Notes: generated from the sequence alone by a model not told the origin. Counted from the first letter of the stretch, positions 1 to 13,671 are shown. The stretch is DNA of 64,000 bases from Aplectana chamaeleonis (GCA_029168955.1 JAPDOI010000172.1:930001-994000); one strand, 5' to 3'. Translations and numbers: made by a program.

Positions 1-295
1 AAAGGTTTTCACACAGTTGTTGAGTCGAGATCAAACTTCCTCCGATTATCGTAGCAACAACTGAACACAGTGATTGTCGTCGGTGGGAAGTATGGTCACA
101 ACCTTGTTTCCGTTTCGTTGACATATCTGTATGTTTTCCACAACACTTGCAGACCGTGAAGGGCCTACTTTTTATGCGGGTCGTTTGTGAGGATGAGAAT
201 TTGAATGTCGGGAAGAACGTAGAACGTAGAACCGTAGAACGAGTGGGCGTCCCTTCGGTGAGAACTTCTAAGCAGAAATAGTCTCCTCATTTCTA

Positions 296-575
296 TTGGG
301 TTGGCAAATAAGTAATTGCAGATTTTTTTGTTAGAAAATAAAAGACAATTTTTTCATGGAACGAAATAACTTTATTCTGTAATGTATTGCCCACTTTGAG
401 CAGTGACCTTTTGCCACTTCTGGTTTTTATCAGTAAAAAACTGAGGTACGATTTGACATCATTATAGTTTTTACCATTCAAGGAGTTTTGCAAAGATCGA
501 AATAAAAAATAATCAGATGGTGCAAGGTCTGGACGATATGGTGGATGCAGCAAAACATCCCAACCAAGCGACGAA
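296..575 (-). pseudogene. mariner transposase, 3' end (minus-strand half)
   Basis: This is the C-terminal part of a mariner-family transposase, the enzyme that cuts and pastes a mariner element at TA sites. The minus-strand reading contains HPPYRPDLAPSDYFLFRSL, the conserved block carrying the third catalytic Asp of the D,D34D triad, then LQNSLNGKNYND. The reading stays open to the terminal repeat, which starts TTGGGTTGGCAAATAAG at 296 and is preceded by the expected TA dinucleotide at 294-295. A block of about 40 bp present in the sister copy (the LHERGIMMLPER part) is missing here. The 5' half of the element, with the first two catalytic Asps, is absent, so this copy is dead. The family assignment is secure from the motifs. 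Confidence 0.85.
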
Positions 576-589
576 TTGACAAATCAAAA

Positions 590-955
590 AGGTGTTGTTT
601 TCATCATGACAATCTTTAGTCACTCGGCAAAAATTATTGGAACTTGGTTGGGATGTTTAGCCACAGTCACCATATAGTCCTGACCTTGCACCATCTTATT
701 GTTTTTTATTTCGATCTCTGCAAAACTCCTTGAATGGTAAAACTTTCGGTGATGATAATCATGTCAAATCGTACCCGGTTCTGTTTTTTTGCTGCTAAAA
801 ACCAGAAGCTTCACGAACGTGGAATTATGATGCTGCCTGAAAGATGGCAAAAGGTCATTGCTCAAAATGATCACTACATTACAGAATAAAGTTGCTCTGT
901 TCTATGAAAAAATTGCCTTTTTTAGAGAAAATCCAGAGTTACTTGGTTGGCAGCC
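590..955 (+). pseudogene. mariner transposase, 3' end (plus-strand half)
   Basis: This is a second mariner transposase 3' half, in opposite orientation to the copy at 296-575. It begins just before the FHHDN block (second catalytic Asp, about 605-620). It continues through PYSPDLAPS, where the Asp following APS in the sister copy is lost, and through a GIMMLPERWQKVIAQ segment to a stop near 889. The terminal repeat decays around 945-955. Frameshifts and stops interrupt it. Together with the minus copy it forms an imperfect palindrome whose centre is at about 560-590, so the two 5' truncated halves face each other. Confidence 0.8.
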
Positions 956-975
956 CGATATAGACATTGATATAC

Positions 976-1080
976 TTCTCGCAAAGCGAGAAAGCGACAG
1001 AGCGTAGCAGGCACATCGATTTTTGATCGATGTAGATGAGAGATGCTAAGTGATGCTCGCTCTCGCGAGAAGTATACCAT
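976..1080. repeat. imperfect hairpin repeat, TATACTTCTCGC arms
   Basis: Inverted arms TATACTTCTCGC(A/G)A and its complement close a loop that includes a short palindrome (ATCGATTTTTGATCGAT). The left part is related to 2041-2125, where a similar peptide-like reading (IDRKSLCLLRAVA) recurs. This marks an interspersed repeat rather than a gene. Confidence 0.5.
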
Positions 1081-1379
1081 AGCCCTAGATCTCCATTAGA
1101 ACAGAAAATTATAATTTCAGGATTTTGAAGTGTTCGAGGAACATTACCTCGAAAATCTGTGGTCGATTCGCTCGTCCAAGTACCAAACATTCTGGAGCGA
1201 TTTGCCAGAACGACGAAAAAAGTGCGACATCAACCACCTTTTGATTGAGGTTTGTGAAAACAATCCTACCGATGATACCAAAACCTAGTGTTTTTATGGT
1301 TTTCCTCTCGTCCCATGCAAGTCTGTTACGGGAATACCGACTCTGGAGGGGTAGCAAGCTTGGCTGGCCTTCTAAGAAA

Positions 1380-1675
1380 AATGAATACATATTACATGTA
1401 ATATAAAATGCCTGAATAAATGTACAGGTAATATAAATTGGCCAATGTATATTACTTGTAAATTGTCTCTACTGATTGCATGTAATATATCGGTCCCTCG
1501 CTCCCTGGCGAAATGCCGCGCGTAATATGTTTTTGATGGAGAAAACATAATATTTGTAACACAAGAGACGATTACAATGTATCTGTAATACACCTCCGTC
1601 GATGTAATTTACATGTGAATTATCTCTACTCAAGTAAATTACATGTAGTATAAGTGTAACATAATTCAAATATCT
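1380..1675. repeat. degenerate array of TACATGTAATATAA-type units
   Basis: AT-rich units built on TACATGTAATATAA or TACTTGTAATATAA recur irregularly through this stretch and again at 2205-2300. Spacing is not constant. I see no gene in it. Confidence 0.55.
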
Positions 1676-1689
1676 CCAGCAACTGAGGG

Positions 1690-1880
1690 CCCATGCTGAA
1701 CACGTTCTCCAAACCTGCACAGCATCCGGGCTGTCAAGTATGGTTTCCATTTTCGATTTAGTCTGATGCATGAACCAGAGAGCTAGCCGTGCGGGGTTGG
1801 CGGCCTCACTGGAGGATGGTATTTCGATTCGCGCGGGGTGATCTACCGTGGCAGCCCCGTCCATTCATCGAGACTAAAAT
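1690..1880 (-). repeat. interspersed repeat, copy 1 (also at 12.84-12.97 kb)
   Basis: Read on the minus strand, this segment matches 12837-12975. Both share a stretch readable as MDGAATVDHPA, then TTTAGTCTGA-type inverted ends about 120 bp apart and a flanking GGAAACCATA block. The peptide similarity reflects repeat ancestry and not a functional protein. Confidence 0.6.
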
Positions 1881-2040
1881 TATCAAGCGAGCTTTGCCTT
1901 GGTTTTGAGCGCAGGTCCATTAGACTGACATCCGACCGGGTGATCACTCGCCCTGGCCGAGTCGTTGATCTCTCGCTCCTCATGATTCGCTTTAATCGTA
2001 GGGAGGACTAGAGAGATCGGCATACAAAATTTTTGAAGCA

Positions 2041-2310
2041 ATGTTTATCATCAATATCGACCGAAAATCGCTATGCCTGCTACGCGCTGTCGCTCACGCG
2101 CGTTGCGGGAAGTATGATCCCGGCTTAAAGCTTGCTGTTTCGTATCTGAAGCAAAAGCCTGGACTTGCAGCTCCAACCCTTGAAGCATCGAGCTTCATCT
2201 TGCAGCTCTATTTAAGTTACATGAAATATAGGTGTATACTACTTGTCATATAAGTGTATGTTACTTGTAATATAAGTGTAGGTTGCATGCGATATAAAGA
2301 TGCTGATTGT
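2041..2310. repeat. short interspersed repeat pieces
   Basis: The first 85 bp resemble the repeat at 976-1080 in inverted orientation. The rest joins the TACTTGTAATATAAGTGTA-type units seen at 1.4-1.7 kb. No supported gene. Confidence 0.4.
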
Positions 2311-2430
2311 CTCAATTATCTTACACTTTATTTTACGTCTCACATGTTTTCAATTTTCTGAGCGGGTCGAGTACTCAACTGTGTGCGGCTACGGCTGGGC
2401 CTATTGCCGCTGCGCTACACGCACCCCTTC

Positions 2431-3528
2431 CAAGGGAACCACTGTAATTCATACTAACCATTCCAAATGAAATGTACTTTTCTAGAACCACTTTCGGACG
2501 AAAAGTCCAAATATGCCCATCGCAGCTGCCTAGACCCACTCTAAAAAAAAGTTATAGGCGTTTTTTCTCTGATTTTTTCGTACCTATTTTCCCCTCCAAA
2601 AATCGCATTATTTTCAAGAAAATCCGGAAACGAGCCTCATAATCGTGTTCAGCGCCCAAAACTACCTCCTAGGTACAGTTTGGGTAAAGGAACATTTTTT
2701 TAAATTGTGCGAGGACTGACAGCGTTTCGAACTTGTACGGATTTTCTGTTCGGCGTTTATTTAGACCAATTAGAAGGCTCTCGAAGCGTTTTAGAAAAAT
2801 ATTCCAGATCTGACTCAAAATTCGCCCTGGGGGAGTTATTTGGGGCGACGATCACAAATCTGAGGTTCATTTGCGTTTTTCCAAAGTTTTCGATTAAATT
2901 TGTTCAAAGCTTCCCACTGGCAAGGAAATTGACGGCAAAATCGAGTTTTGACGATTTTCGGAATGTGGCGACAGGTATTGCTCGAATCGTTCTTCTGGGA
3001 GTTATTTGGAGTGCTCCACACGAATCTGATGTCATTTTATAGATTTTTGTCAGCTTACGGTAGATTACGGTGGGTATACGGTAGTTTGGTCAAAGTCTCA
3101 GATTTATCTAAATGTTTCTATGTGGGGGTTATTTGATGGGGGGGGGGGGCTGAAAACGAATTCGATGTCCATTTTTCGATTTTCGAATTATTGAGGTAAG
3201 TTTTGCTTACTTAATGGGATCTTACCTACCGTAACCTACAGTGAACCTTAACATTTCGACAAACGAACCCCAGATTCGTATTCAGCACCCCAGATCACCC
3301 CTACATACATGTTTTTAGAAATTCGGAGAATGTTTTTTCGAAAAACACCTTTAAAAATTTATGGGGAGCCGCTCTTACCTTGCCACGAGGCTTCAAAAAA
3401 TGCCTATAATTTTTTTGGAGTGGGTCTAGGCAGCTGCGATGGGTATTTTCGGACTTTTCGTCCGAAAATGGTACTAGAAAAGTACATTTCACTTGGAATG
3501 GTTACTATGACTTATAGTGGTTCCCTTG
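2431..3528. mobile_element. non-autonomous inverted-repeat element, about 1.1 kb
   Basis: Long terminal inverted repeats of about 110 bp bound this element. The left end reads CAAGGGAACCACT and the right end AGTGGTTCCCTTG. Both arms contain a block with GTCTAGGCAGCTGCGATGGG or its complement. The interior has no transposase and contains phrases (TTCAGCGCC...AGTTTGG) that recur at about 19.80-19.85 kb. Target-site duplications could not be fixed by eye. The apparent reading frames inside are not convincing genes. Confidence 0.7.
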
Positions 3529-3588
3529 TTAGAACATTCATCACTCGATATATGAATACCTGCGAAATTAGCAATATTTCAGATCCCA

Positions 3589-3945
3589 ATGCGGTCCATC
3601 GAGGTTAAGGCCGTAGCTTCCTCCATAAAGCAAACTACATGCAAGATCAGTCACCTTGGACTGAAGGGTTAAATCAAATCGTCGCCCTCAGAGCTATTGG
3701 AGTTCCTGAACAATGTAAATCCGAGATCTGTCCTAATGAACTTTCAAAAGCGTCACCAGGAGCGCTTCGAAAAGGAGATCATCAAATTTCTCACCTGCAG
3801 GGAAGCATTTGACATCTTTTCAAGATTACCGAGCCCTTCCACTCTTCAATTCGACGATGCAGCTCTCGCGAATATGACCGCGAAAGGTGGCGTCATACTG
3901 ATGCCAAATCACATCACCGCTCAGGGATGGCTGTCACTTCTTAGG
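3589..3945 (+). pseudogene. coding-like exon of unknown identity, one in-frame stop
   Basis: From an ATG at 3589, a single frame reads through about 120 codons of ordinary-looking protein, interrupted by one TAA at 3670-3672. The start lies a few bases after a TTTCAG acceptor (3577-3582). The frame ends near a possible donor (GGGTTAGT, about 3941-3948), and an AT-rich stretch ending TTTTCAG follows. Residue composition (charged helices, ITAQGW) looks coding rather than random. I do not recognise the family, and no neighbour explains it. It may be a relic exon or part of another repeat. Confidence 0.3.
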
Positions 3946-3949
3946 GTTA

Positions 3950-4826
3950 GTTCATGAATTATGTTTTATACTTTTACATTTTCAGATTTTTTCGAATATT
4001 TTCGAATAGTTCGGTAATCGAAATTTTTCGATCCATAGCTGTGGTTTGGAGCTCCTTGAATAAAAAAAATTTTCCTAAATTTGACGCCTGTGAATGTGGA
4101 GATTTTCCGGCTTTGAAATTAATTATGAGTTTTATTGGAATGGAAAGAGGGGATGAGCTCAAAGGTTTCCGCGGTGACGAGCATACACATATTGTCGCTA
4201 ACAGAGCGAGATTCCAGTCCTCACTTAAAGACAACCGCAGCGGCATCACGCAACACGAAGATAATCGCGCTGGAAGCACGTGGTCCCGGCTGGACTAACT
4301 TCTGTCCCAGCACGAATATCATGGCGTTGTGTGATGCAAAAGTGTGGTGCTTGTCCTCGTCACTCCAGTGGAAATCAATTTTCCTTATTCAGATTCACGG
4401 TTCACTGCAAATTGTCTACTGCTGTCTGGGTTCGAAACTTGGTAGGCCGCTCTGCTGCCCGCCTTGTCTCCACTGCGCCGTTCCCCACATTTTATTTACT
4501 TCATCACTCATTGATGAAGTGCGGACATGTTAGATCCTATGCAAAAACCATGGACTTCATAGAACCCGGACCCCGAGGACTTGTGTGCAACGCTCCATCT
4601 TTGCCACTAGGCCACAACCCCCACGCCGTCATCTCCAATTTCCAAATGATCAGAGGGCTATCTATGCTGACAGCCGTCTTGTCATTGATCGTTCAGTGTC
4701 GGCCGATATGGGCGAACAGCACACCAATCAGCCTGGTGCTGCCGACTATTTTCACTTGGCTGACGGGGGTTTACTACATCAGAGGATCGCGGGGTCGTAA
4801 TGGAGCACAATAGAATTTAACCTCGA
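3950..4826. other. no identifiable gene; weak coding signal
   Basis: Several overlapping readings of 70-170 codons occur on the plus strand (4280-4813 is the longest). None shows a motif I recognise, and two frames compete over the same DNA. I leave it unassigned. Confidence 0.3.
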
Positions 4827-4923
4827 CGAGGATAGCGAGGGCAGCACGAGGGAAAGAGCTGCTGCTCGAGCAGCACGTACTGCCTTTATGCCGCTCCTAG
4901 CAGCACGTGCTGCCCTCGTCCTC
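4827..4923. repeat. GC-rich foldback, GGGCAGCACG arms
   Basis: Arms GCGAGGGCAGCACG and CGTGCTGCCCTCG are inverted, with additional internal GCAGCACGTGCTGC palindromes. This is a typical short foldback element. Confidence 0.6.
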
Positions 4924-5132
4924 CAGTTGTCGCCTCAGCTGCTGGTCTTTTTTGTGGCCAGCACAGTGTGGTAACACTGCTCAGAGTGGTCCCTTAGGTA
5001 ACTACGACCATAATCATAGTTAACAAAGGGAGTTCTTCCCTTTTAGGAACATGAACATGCCCATTCCCTGAAAAGTTGTTTAGAGTCAACACAACCGATC
5101 GATCGTCGCCCATATCACACGGAGTACCTTAA

Positions 5133-5210
5133 GGCAGTGTCCACGATCAAAACAGTTCGGATTATCAACGTTAATCAAAAGACCAGGGGCTCACTGCATC
5201 AATTATGCTG
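5133..5210. repeat. single end of the TTAA/AGGCAGTG element family
   Basis: TTAA at 5129-5132 is followed by GGCAGTGTCCACGATC, the terminal repeat of the family found complete at 36742-37290. No partner end lies to the right. The next element starts at 5211 and may have replaced it. Confidence 0.45.
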
Positions 5211-5534
5211 AAAAACGGCTAAGAACGAGCACAAAATAGTCCTGTACGACCCTAAACTTTAATGTCCTCTCACGCCACGCCCACTTCCTCAACGGCTATC
5301 GATGAAAGTGTCTAACTGAAAACCCGACTAAAAGAAGGCAACCGATTATCAAATGGGGTAAGTTTTGTAGAGCGGAGTGGATTGTAGCCTCCTGGATGTA
5401 TGTTGTTACCCCTAAGGTCGGGTTTTCAGTAGTTTACGAATAGGTACCGATTGAAAGGAGTGGGCGTGGCGTGAGAGTAACACTCAGGTTAAGGGTCGCA
5501 CAGGTATTTTTGTGCTCGTTCGTAGCCGTTTTTT
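5211..5534. mobile_element. foldback element, about 120-bp arms
   Basis: The ends AAAAACGGCTAAGAACGAGC and GCTCGTTCGTAGCCGTTTTT are inverted. The arms continue through a block with CACGCCACGCCCACT (left) and AGTGGGCGTGGCGTG (right) to GAAAACCCGAC and GTCGGGTTTTC, leaving a spacer of about 80 bp. No coding sequence. Class not determined. Confidence 0.7.
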
Positions 5535-5539
5535 CCGAC

Positions 5540-8849
<3,310 letters not shown>

Positions 8850-8929
8850 GGCGTGGGGAGAGGATAAAAATGTAGAGAAAGAACTGCAGTAGCACAATAA
8901 ATTCATTTAACACCTAATTCGTGCTATTT

Positions 8930-9120
8930 CGCAGTCTGGGAAAGTGTGACTCAGCAGTAGGAACTAGATATAGCTGGCTCCAAAGTGCACACACCTGGCC
9001 TAAATACGGCCCCCACCTGAGATCACAAACAGCAGATGAGGCGAGAAGAGAGGCAAAAATCGAGAGTAATCGTTCAAGGAGAGCAATCAAAGCATAAAAA
9101 ACAGCATTTAACAACATGAT
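8930..9120 (+). repeat. second copy of a LINE 3' tail
   Basis: CAGATGAGGCGAGAAGAGAGG at about 9033 onward parallels CAGATGAGGCGTGGGGAGAGG just downstream of the RT stop (8842 onward), and both run into CATTTAAC. This looks like another fragment of the same LINE 3' untranslated region. Confidence 0.4.
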
Positions 9121-9280
9121 CACCGCTCGGTCGATAAATGGAGATACCGAGTGAGAGACACTGCTGCTCGCCCTCTTCGTCTGCGCTTCCAACGCAAGCA
9201 CACTCTCTCCAGCCTTTGGCCTAAAAAAGTGCATTGCGCGATCACGTGTCTAACGCGTGACTTTCGAAAAGTGGGCGGAC

Positions 9281-9375
9281 CGTGGTGGGCGTCGAGCTCC
9301 TTTCTTGGTATGCTTTTTCCACGTGGTATGTAGACACAATCTCGCCCCTATCTCCGCTATGAGCACGCGCTCGTG
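9281..9375 (+). repeat. GGGCGTCGAG repeat, copy A
   Basis: GGGCGTCGAGCTCCTTT is followed about 55 bp later by a CCCCTATCTCCGCTATGAGC block. The same arrangement occurs at 10186-10290, and the first motif alone recurs at about 9433. Function unknown. Confidence 0.45.
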
Positions 9376-9494
9376 CCCGGAGGGCAAGCACGTGCTTAAC
9401 GCGTGCCTCGGGAAAAACGTGCTAATCGGCCTGGGCGTCGAGCTCCCTTTTGTATGAGTAGCTTCGGGGGACCGATTGGCTCCTAAACAAAACA

Positions 9495-9700
9495 TATCAG
9501 TCGATCCGACTGATAAGGGTCCTCCTAAACAGACAGCACCGACCGTTTATCCACAACGTCTATTGCTGTGAATACTCAAGTAACTGATACGTTGAAACAT
9601 GATGAAACTCGTAGAACATCTCCACTGGCTAAATAATGTGATGGAATACAAATGGATAAACAGTCGCTGCTGTCTGTTTAGGTTTTCTCGACTGATAGCG
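9495..9700. mobile_element. foldback element, CCTAAACAGACAGCA arms
   Basis: About 30-bp inverted arms (CCTAAACAGACAGCACCGAC at 9524 and its near complement ending at 9682) are flanked further out by inverted TATCAGTCGA. Internal 100 bp has no coding content. Confidence 0.65.
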
Positions 9701-10094
9701 TGTTCGGATAAGTTTTGACGAAGCTTATCACTCATCAAATCGATAGAGGTGTGCTCATACTAAAAGCTCGCTCAACTCCCCGCTGAAAACCCGGCATCGC
9801 CAGCAGGATAGTGGCCGTGGAGCCCAAAATCCAGCATTTCGTCGCCCGTCGGTAGTGGCCTCCGCGGGCGCGGTAGTGACTGTAGTGAGCGAGCAGCTGC
9901 TTCATGCCCGGGCGACAAGCCCCTCTGAGTTTATTTCTGACCAAAATATACACGCACCGGTTCGCAAATCGAGCTGGCACACATACACAAGCCGCGGCCG
10001 GCACACCAATACGCAACCCGGCCAGTGCGCTGAGAACCAACAGGGGCTGCCAGCGGGTGAGCGAGGCCACCATAGGCCAGGCGGGAGCATTCAC

Positions 10095-10116
10095 CTCAAA
10101 CTTGGGTAATTGAAAC
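10095..10116 (-). other. SL1-like sequence (20 of 22 matches)
   Basis: On the minus strand, the 22 bases ending at 10095 match the nematode SL1 spliced leader except at positions 2 and 5. They end TTTGAG and are followed directly by GTGAAT, where an SL RNA would have its splice donor. I do not see a clear Sm-binding site at the usual distance, so this is called SL1-like and not an SL RNA gene. Confidence 0.5.
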
Positions 10117-10185
10117 AACAACACTGCAGTAACCTGAGTCCTGGCTCAGAACCGCGTCGTATGCTACCCTTGGAGATTAGCGTAT

Positions 10186-10290
10186 TGGGCGTCGAGCCCC
10201 TTTTGGGGGCAAGCTTCACCTGTGATAAGTACCATCCCAACCTAATCCCCGCGATAGGCACGCTCAATATCGGAGCACCTCCACAGTGAA
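10186..10290 (+). repeat. GGGCGTCGAG repeat, copy B
   Basis: GGGCGTCGAGCCCCTTTT with a downstream CCTAATCCCCGCGATAGGCA block, homologous to 9281-9375. Confidence 0.45.
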
Positions 10291-10420
10291 GTGCTTAGGT
10301 GTTTTCGCATCGATTGATGTTTGCGTTAAGTGAGTGCTTATTACTCATTGTCAACTTCGAATTATGAATTACGATTTACGAATTACGAGGAGTTTGAAAC
10401 TTTACGATTTAAGAGTTACG

Positions 10421-10490
10421 AAATTATAAAATTTAGTTACGCACAGCCCTGGTAACAAAATTATGAAATTTAGTTACGCACAGCCCTGGT
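10421..10490. repeat. two tandem units of about 35 bp
   Basis: Two nearly identical units end TTAGTTACGCACAGCCCTGG. They lie immediately left of the Tc1 remnant. Confidence 0.8.
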
Positions 10491-10514
10491 TCGTATTATC
10501 TGCTTATTTCTATC

Positions 10515-11451
10515 ATGCCAAACGTACCCGTTCTCTCTGAGGTCGGAAATGCTCAGATTCTCTCCCAAGACAAGGCTAGTCTGCATATCAGGAGGATAGC
10601 GGAGCAACACCATAGTCACTTCACATCCGTCTACCGATTTCTGTATGACCCTGAGTAACATGGTTCAACGGAATGCACTGGCAGGCCAAGAAATCTGTCT
10701 GAGAAACGTCGAGTAGGACGGCTCGTGACCAACTCGACCATCTCGGTCAATCAGATTCGCTCCAATCTTTCTATGTCGGTATCCAGAATGAACATTTGGA
10801 GGGTGAACAACCGCAACCCCATTATGGAGCATTCTCGTATGCGTCCAGTACCGCACCACACCGCACTTCCTAAAGTCGCACGGCTTCAGTGCGCTGAGAG
10901 GAACATGGCGACTGACTGGTCTAAGATGAGCAGAACTTGTTCTCAGGCTTCATCTGCATCTGGGTAATCATTGTGTTCAGGGTGTCTTCTCGGACAGAGA
11001 AAACTTCAAGTTGGATGGAAAATCATTCCAAGGATCCGCGGTGGTTAGGCAAGCAGAATTTTGATGGAGCCAGTAACACGGTCTGGTGTGGCTTGAGTGT
11101 TCTGAACAGGACTGCTACCGTCCCTTGCTCGAATAAAGCAAAATCAGCTCATCTTCTAGTAAGACGCTGCCGACATCCACACGAGTCGCTCAACTAGGAC
11201 TTGGTTTCAGAAGCATGGTGTCTCCTTTATGGCTCAGACGGCGTGCTCACCCGACGCTAACCCAATGCAAAATATCCGGGTAACCCTGCTTTGCCATATC
11301 TATAGTGGAGGTACATAGGACGTATGACTCACTAGAACACCTCATGTGAGCTGTAATAGTTGCCTGGAGCAACTTGGACGTGGAAGTGCTCAACCAACTG
11401 TTGAACTCCATCCCAAGGTGAGTTTTCAATATGAACAAGGCGGGCCAATAG
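10515..11451 (+). pseudogene. Tc1-like transposase, decayed but nearly full length
   Basis: This is a transposase of the Tc1 family, which moves Tc1 elements at TA targets. From ATG 10515 the reading PVLSEVGNAQILSQDKASLH matches the N-terminal paired-like DNA-binding region. After one stop (about 10650) the frame runs through TGRPRNLSEKRR, ISVNQIRSNLSMSVSRMNIWRV and NRNPIMEHSRMRPVP to MATDWSK. In shifted frames the catalytic core follows: DRENFKLDG (first Asp region), DAADIHTSRSTRTWFQKHG, SPDANPM, and a tail with YDSLEHL and VAWSNLDVEVLNQLLNSIPR. At least three frameshifts and several stops are present. Terminal inverted repeats were not identified. Length and motif order fit the roughly 340-residue family. 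Confidence 0.85.
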
Positions 11452-12070
11452 ACTGTTAAAAATGCGTTACAGTTTAGTTTTTTCGAGTAAGATGAATAGC
11501 GATTGAATGCTGAAAGTGTTGCTATAATTAGGATACAAAGACTCGGAAAGTTATACACGAAATAGATCTTATTTCTTGATGGTTTTCTGTGAAATTTGGT
11601 GAACAGTGGTTTTTGAGTACGCGGGTTGGATGGTGGCAGTACCGGTTGATGAAAGTTAGCGTGGATCGATAAGAGAGCTTTGAGTGTTCTGCTATAATTA
11701 TGATACGCAATGTATGAAGTCCAAGTAACTACGAAACGCAAACTCATCTGATACCAATTTGCAACAACTATAGTAGCTGCTCCTTGGAAAGTTTAGTCCA
11801 GTGAATAGACTAGTCTGAGCGGAGGTAGATCGTCACGCGCGATTGACACCCGGTGGTAGGTAGTGTCGCGAACGCCTAACGGCCACTCGAAATGATCGCG
11901 CAGTCCATTCAGTACAATAGAGTTGACAAGGAGACCATGCATGCAATCATAAGTGAATTGCACACGTTAGTCACGGTGGTGATGGCACAGCACCTTTGTG
12001 TTGGAGGGGGGGGGGCAAATACAGTGGGCGGGAAAATACGGGCGGGGCGAAACTTGCTACTCATGTAGGG
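11452..12070. other. no identifiable gene
   Basis: A GCTATAATTA(G/T)GATAC motif occurs twice, about 175 bp apart (11520 and 11690). A G-run lies at 12006-12015. Otherwise nothing recognised. Confidence 0.45.
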
Positions 12071-12074
12071 GTAT

Positions 12075-13260
12075 TGTGGAGTCCTTTTTGACGCTTCAAA
12101 ATGCTGACGCATCTAGGAGCAGGCCACGCGATTCGATTCGCATTGTTATCTCGAACACGTTTACTAGCATGTGTGCTTGCATCTTCCGCAAGTGTCATCG
12201 ACGGCGGAGATTATACAGTGTCGCTAAACGGTGCTGATACCCCAGGTTTCTACTGTACCTACTTTAGTCTAATCACGCATTATATTCCTTGGCCCGAGGG
12301 CCACCCACGGCGGTGACATCACGCCACTGCCGCCACCAACGACCGTATCGATCGGTGATCTTGAGACGCCCGGCTCATCGAGCCGTCACCACCTCGACTA
12401 CCGAGCAGGCCAGTGGTCCAACAACCTAACGGCAAACTGTTCACAAGACAAACAACCCTATACAACGTAGTAAAAAACACTTGGGAGAATAATAGTAGAG
12501 AAAACACTTGGTCAAACAGGTTTAGAGTAAAGTATACGAAGACATGCAATCAATTTATTATGCAAATATACAGCACCTCCGCACTGCCGTTCAGTCCGCA
12601 AAGTGCACGCTGATTGCGTGATCGTGCTGCGGTGCGGTCGCGAGTATCCTCAGACAAGATGTGGGATCACCCGGGCGCTTTTTGCCTTTGGTGCCCGGGT
12701 GATCCCACCGCCCCGGTTATCCCAAATCCTTGTCTGAGGATACTCGCGACCGCGCCGCAGCACGATTCCGCAATCAGCGCGCACTTTGCTGACTGAACGG
12801 CAGTGCGGAAGTGAACTGTAGAGTCTGCGCAATAACTTTAGTCTGATGATTGGACGGTGCTGCGACGGTAGATCACCCTGCGCAAATCGAAACTCCATTC
12901 TCCAGTGAGGCCGTCAAACCCGCACGGCCAGCCGCCTGGTCCATGCGTCAGACTAAAATGAAAACGGAAACCATATGTATTACGACGTACTATATGAGGG
13001 AATATTGGTCCCATGCGCCAGTGAGAAGTTGTACCGTGGAGCTGCGAACTGCCAATGGCTGTTCGATCCGGGGCCGCCAGGGTTTGGCACCGCCCCGATG
13101 CAGTGCCGCCTTCGGTATCGATGGCAGGTCGCACGACCCCTGGCGATCTACAGCCGAGACCATCGCGAATCCGCGACACTCCTGGCCAGTAAAACCCAGT
13201 TGGTGGGGGCTTTACAACCATGGTGCGAGGCAGTAGCTGCGACCCCATGGTGATTCGCCT
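12075..13260 (+). repeat. large interspersed repeat, copy 1 with inserts
   Basis: Three blocks match a second copy at 45.07-46.28 kb. They are a block with GCTTCAAAATGCT (12090), a block from GTCGCTAAACGG through CCGTATCGATCGGTGATC to ATGCAAATAT (12212-12570), and a block from ATTACGACGTA through GATCCGGGGCCGCC to CGCGACAC (12975-13185). Between the second and third blocks this copy carries about 400 bp absent from the other: a foldback at 12579-12808 and a segment shared with 1690-1880. No motif identifies the element class. Confidence 0.7.
12579..12808. mobile_element. 230-bp foldback with arms of about 100 bp
   Basis: Nearly perfect arms start CCGCACTGCCGTTCAGTC and run inward through GAGTATCCTCAGACAAG to GGGATCACCCGGGC. 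The loop is very short, so the single strand would form a long hairpin. No gene. Confidence 0.85.
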
Positions 13261-13671
13261 ACCTAAGGGATGCCCCGTAGCCCGTCCTCTCACAACGCAA
13301 TAGGACATGACAAATGAAGGGGTCAATGACACACGATGGGGAAGTTAAGCTTCAATCCAAGAACAAAACATACCAGCACATAAAGGCACATGAAGTAACA
13401 CAAAAGGAGAAACATAAGTCAACAAATAATGCACAAATCTACTCTAACCTAGTTACGAAGATCACGTTGAGGTGTAGCTTGTAAACCAAGCTAAAGACCT
13501 GAATATTAGTTTGAGAAAAAACACTTTAGTAACATTACCAACAGATAGATAGCAATAGAAATCACTAAACTCACCCGGTGCTCCCGGCCAGTGGCCGCAT
13601 AGACCGATACCATTCCCAGCCACCAGCCGGCGACGGGGGGTCGCATTGACAGCAATCGGGAGGGTTCCCAC
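13261..13671. other. no identifiable gene
   Basis: Sequence between the large repeat and the hAT end. Nothing recognised. Confidence 0.4.

Noticed and set aside
2707..3042. 111-codon frame inside the 1.1-kb inverted-repeat element
   Set aside because: No transposase motif, and it starts from a non-ATG codon within repeat sequence.
4280..4813. 177-codon plus-strand frame as a gene
   Set aside because: No recognisable motif, competing frames over the same DNA and no splice or promoter context.
10095..10116. Functional SL1 RNA gene
   Set aside because: Two leader mismatches, no clear Sm site at the expected distance and no 5S rRNA partner nearby.
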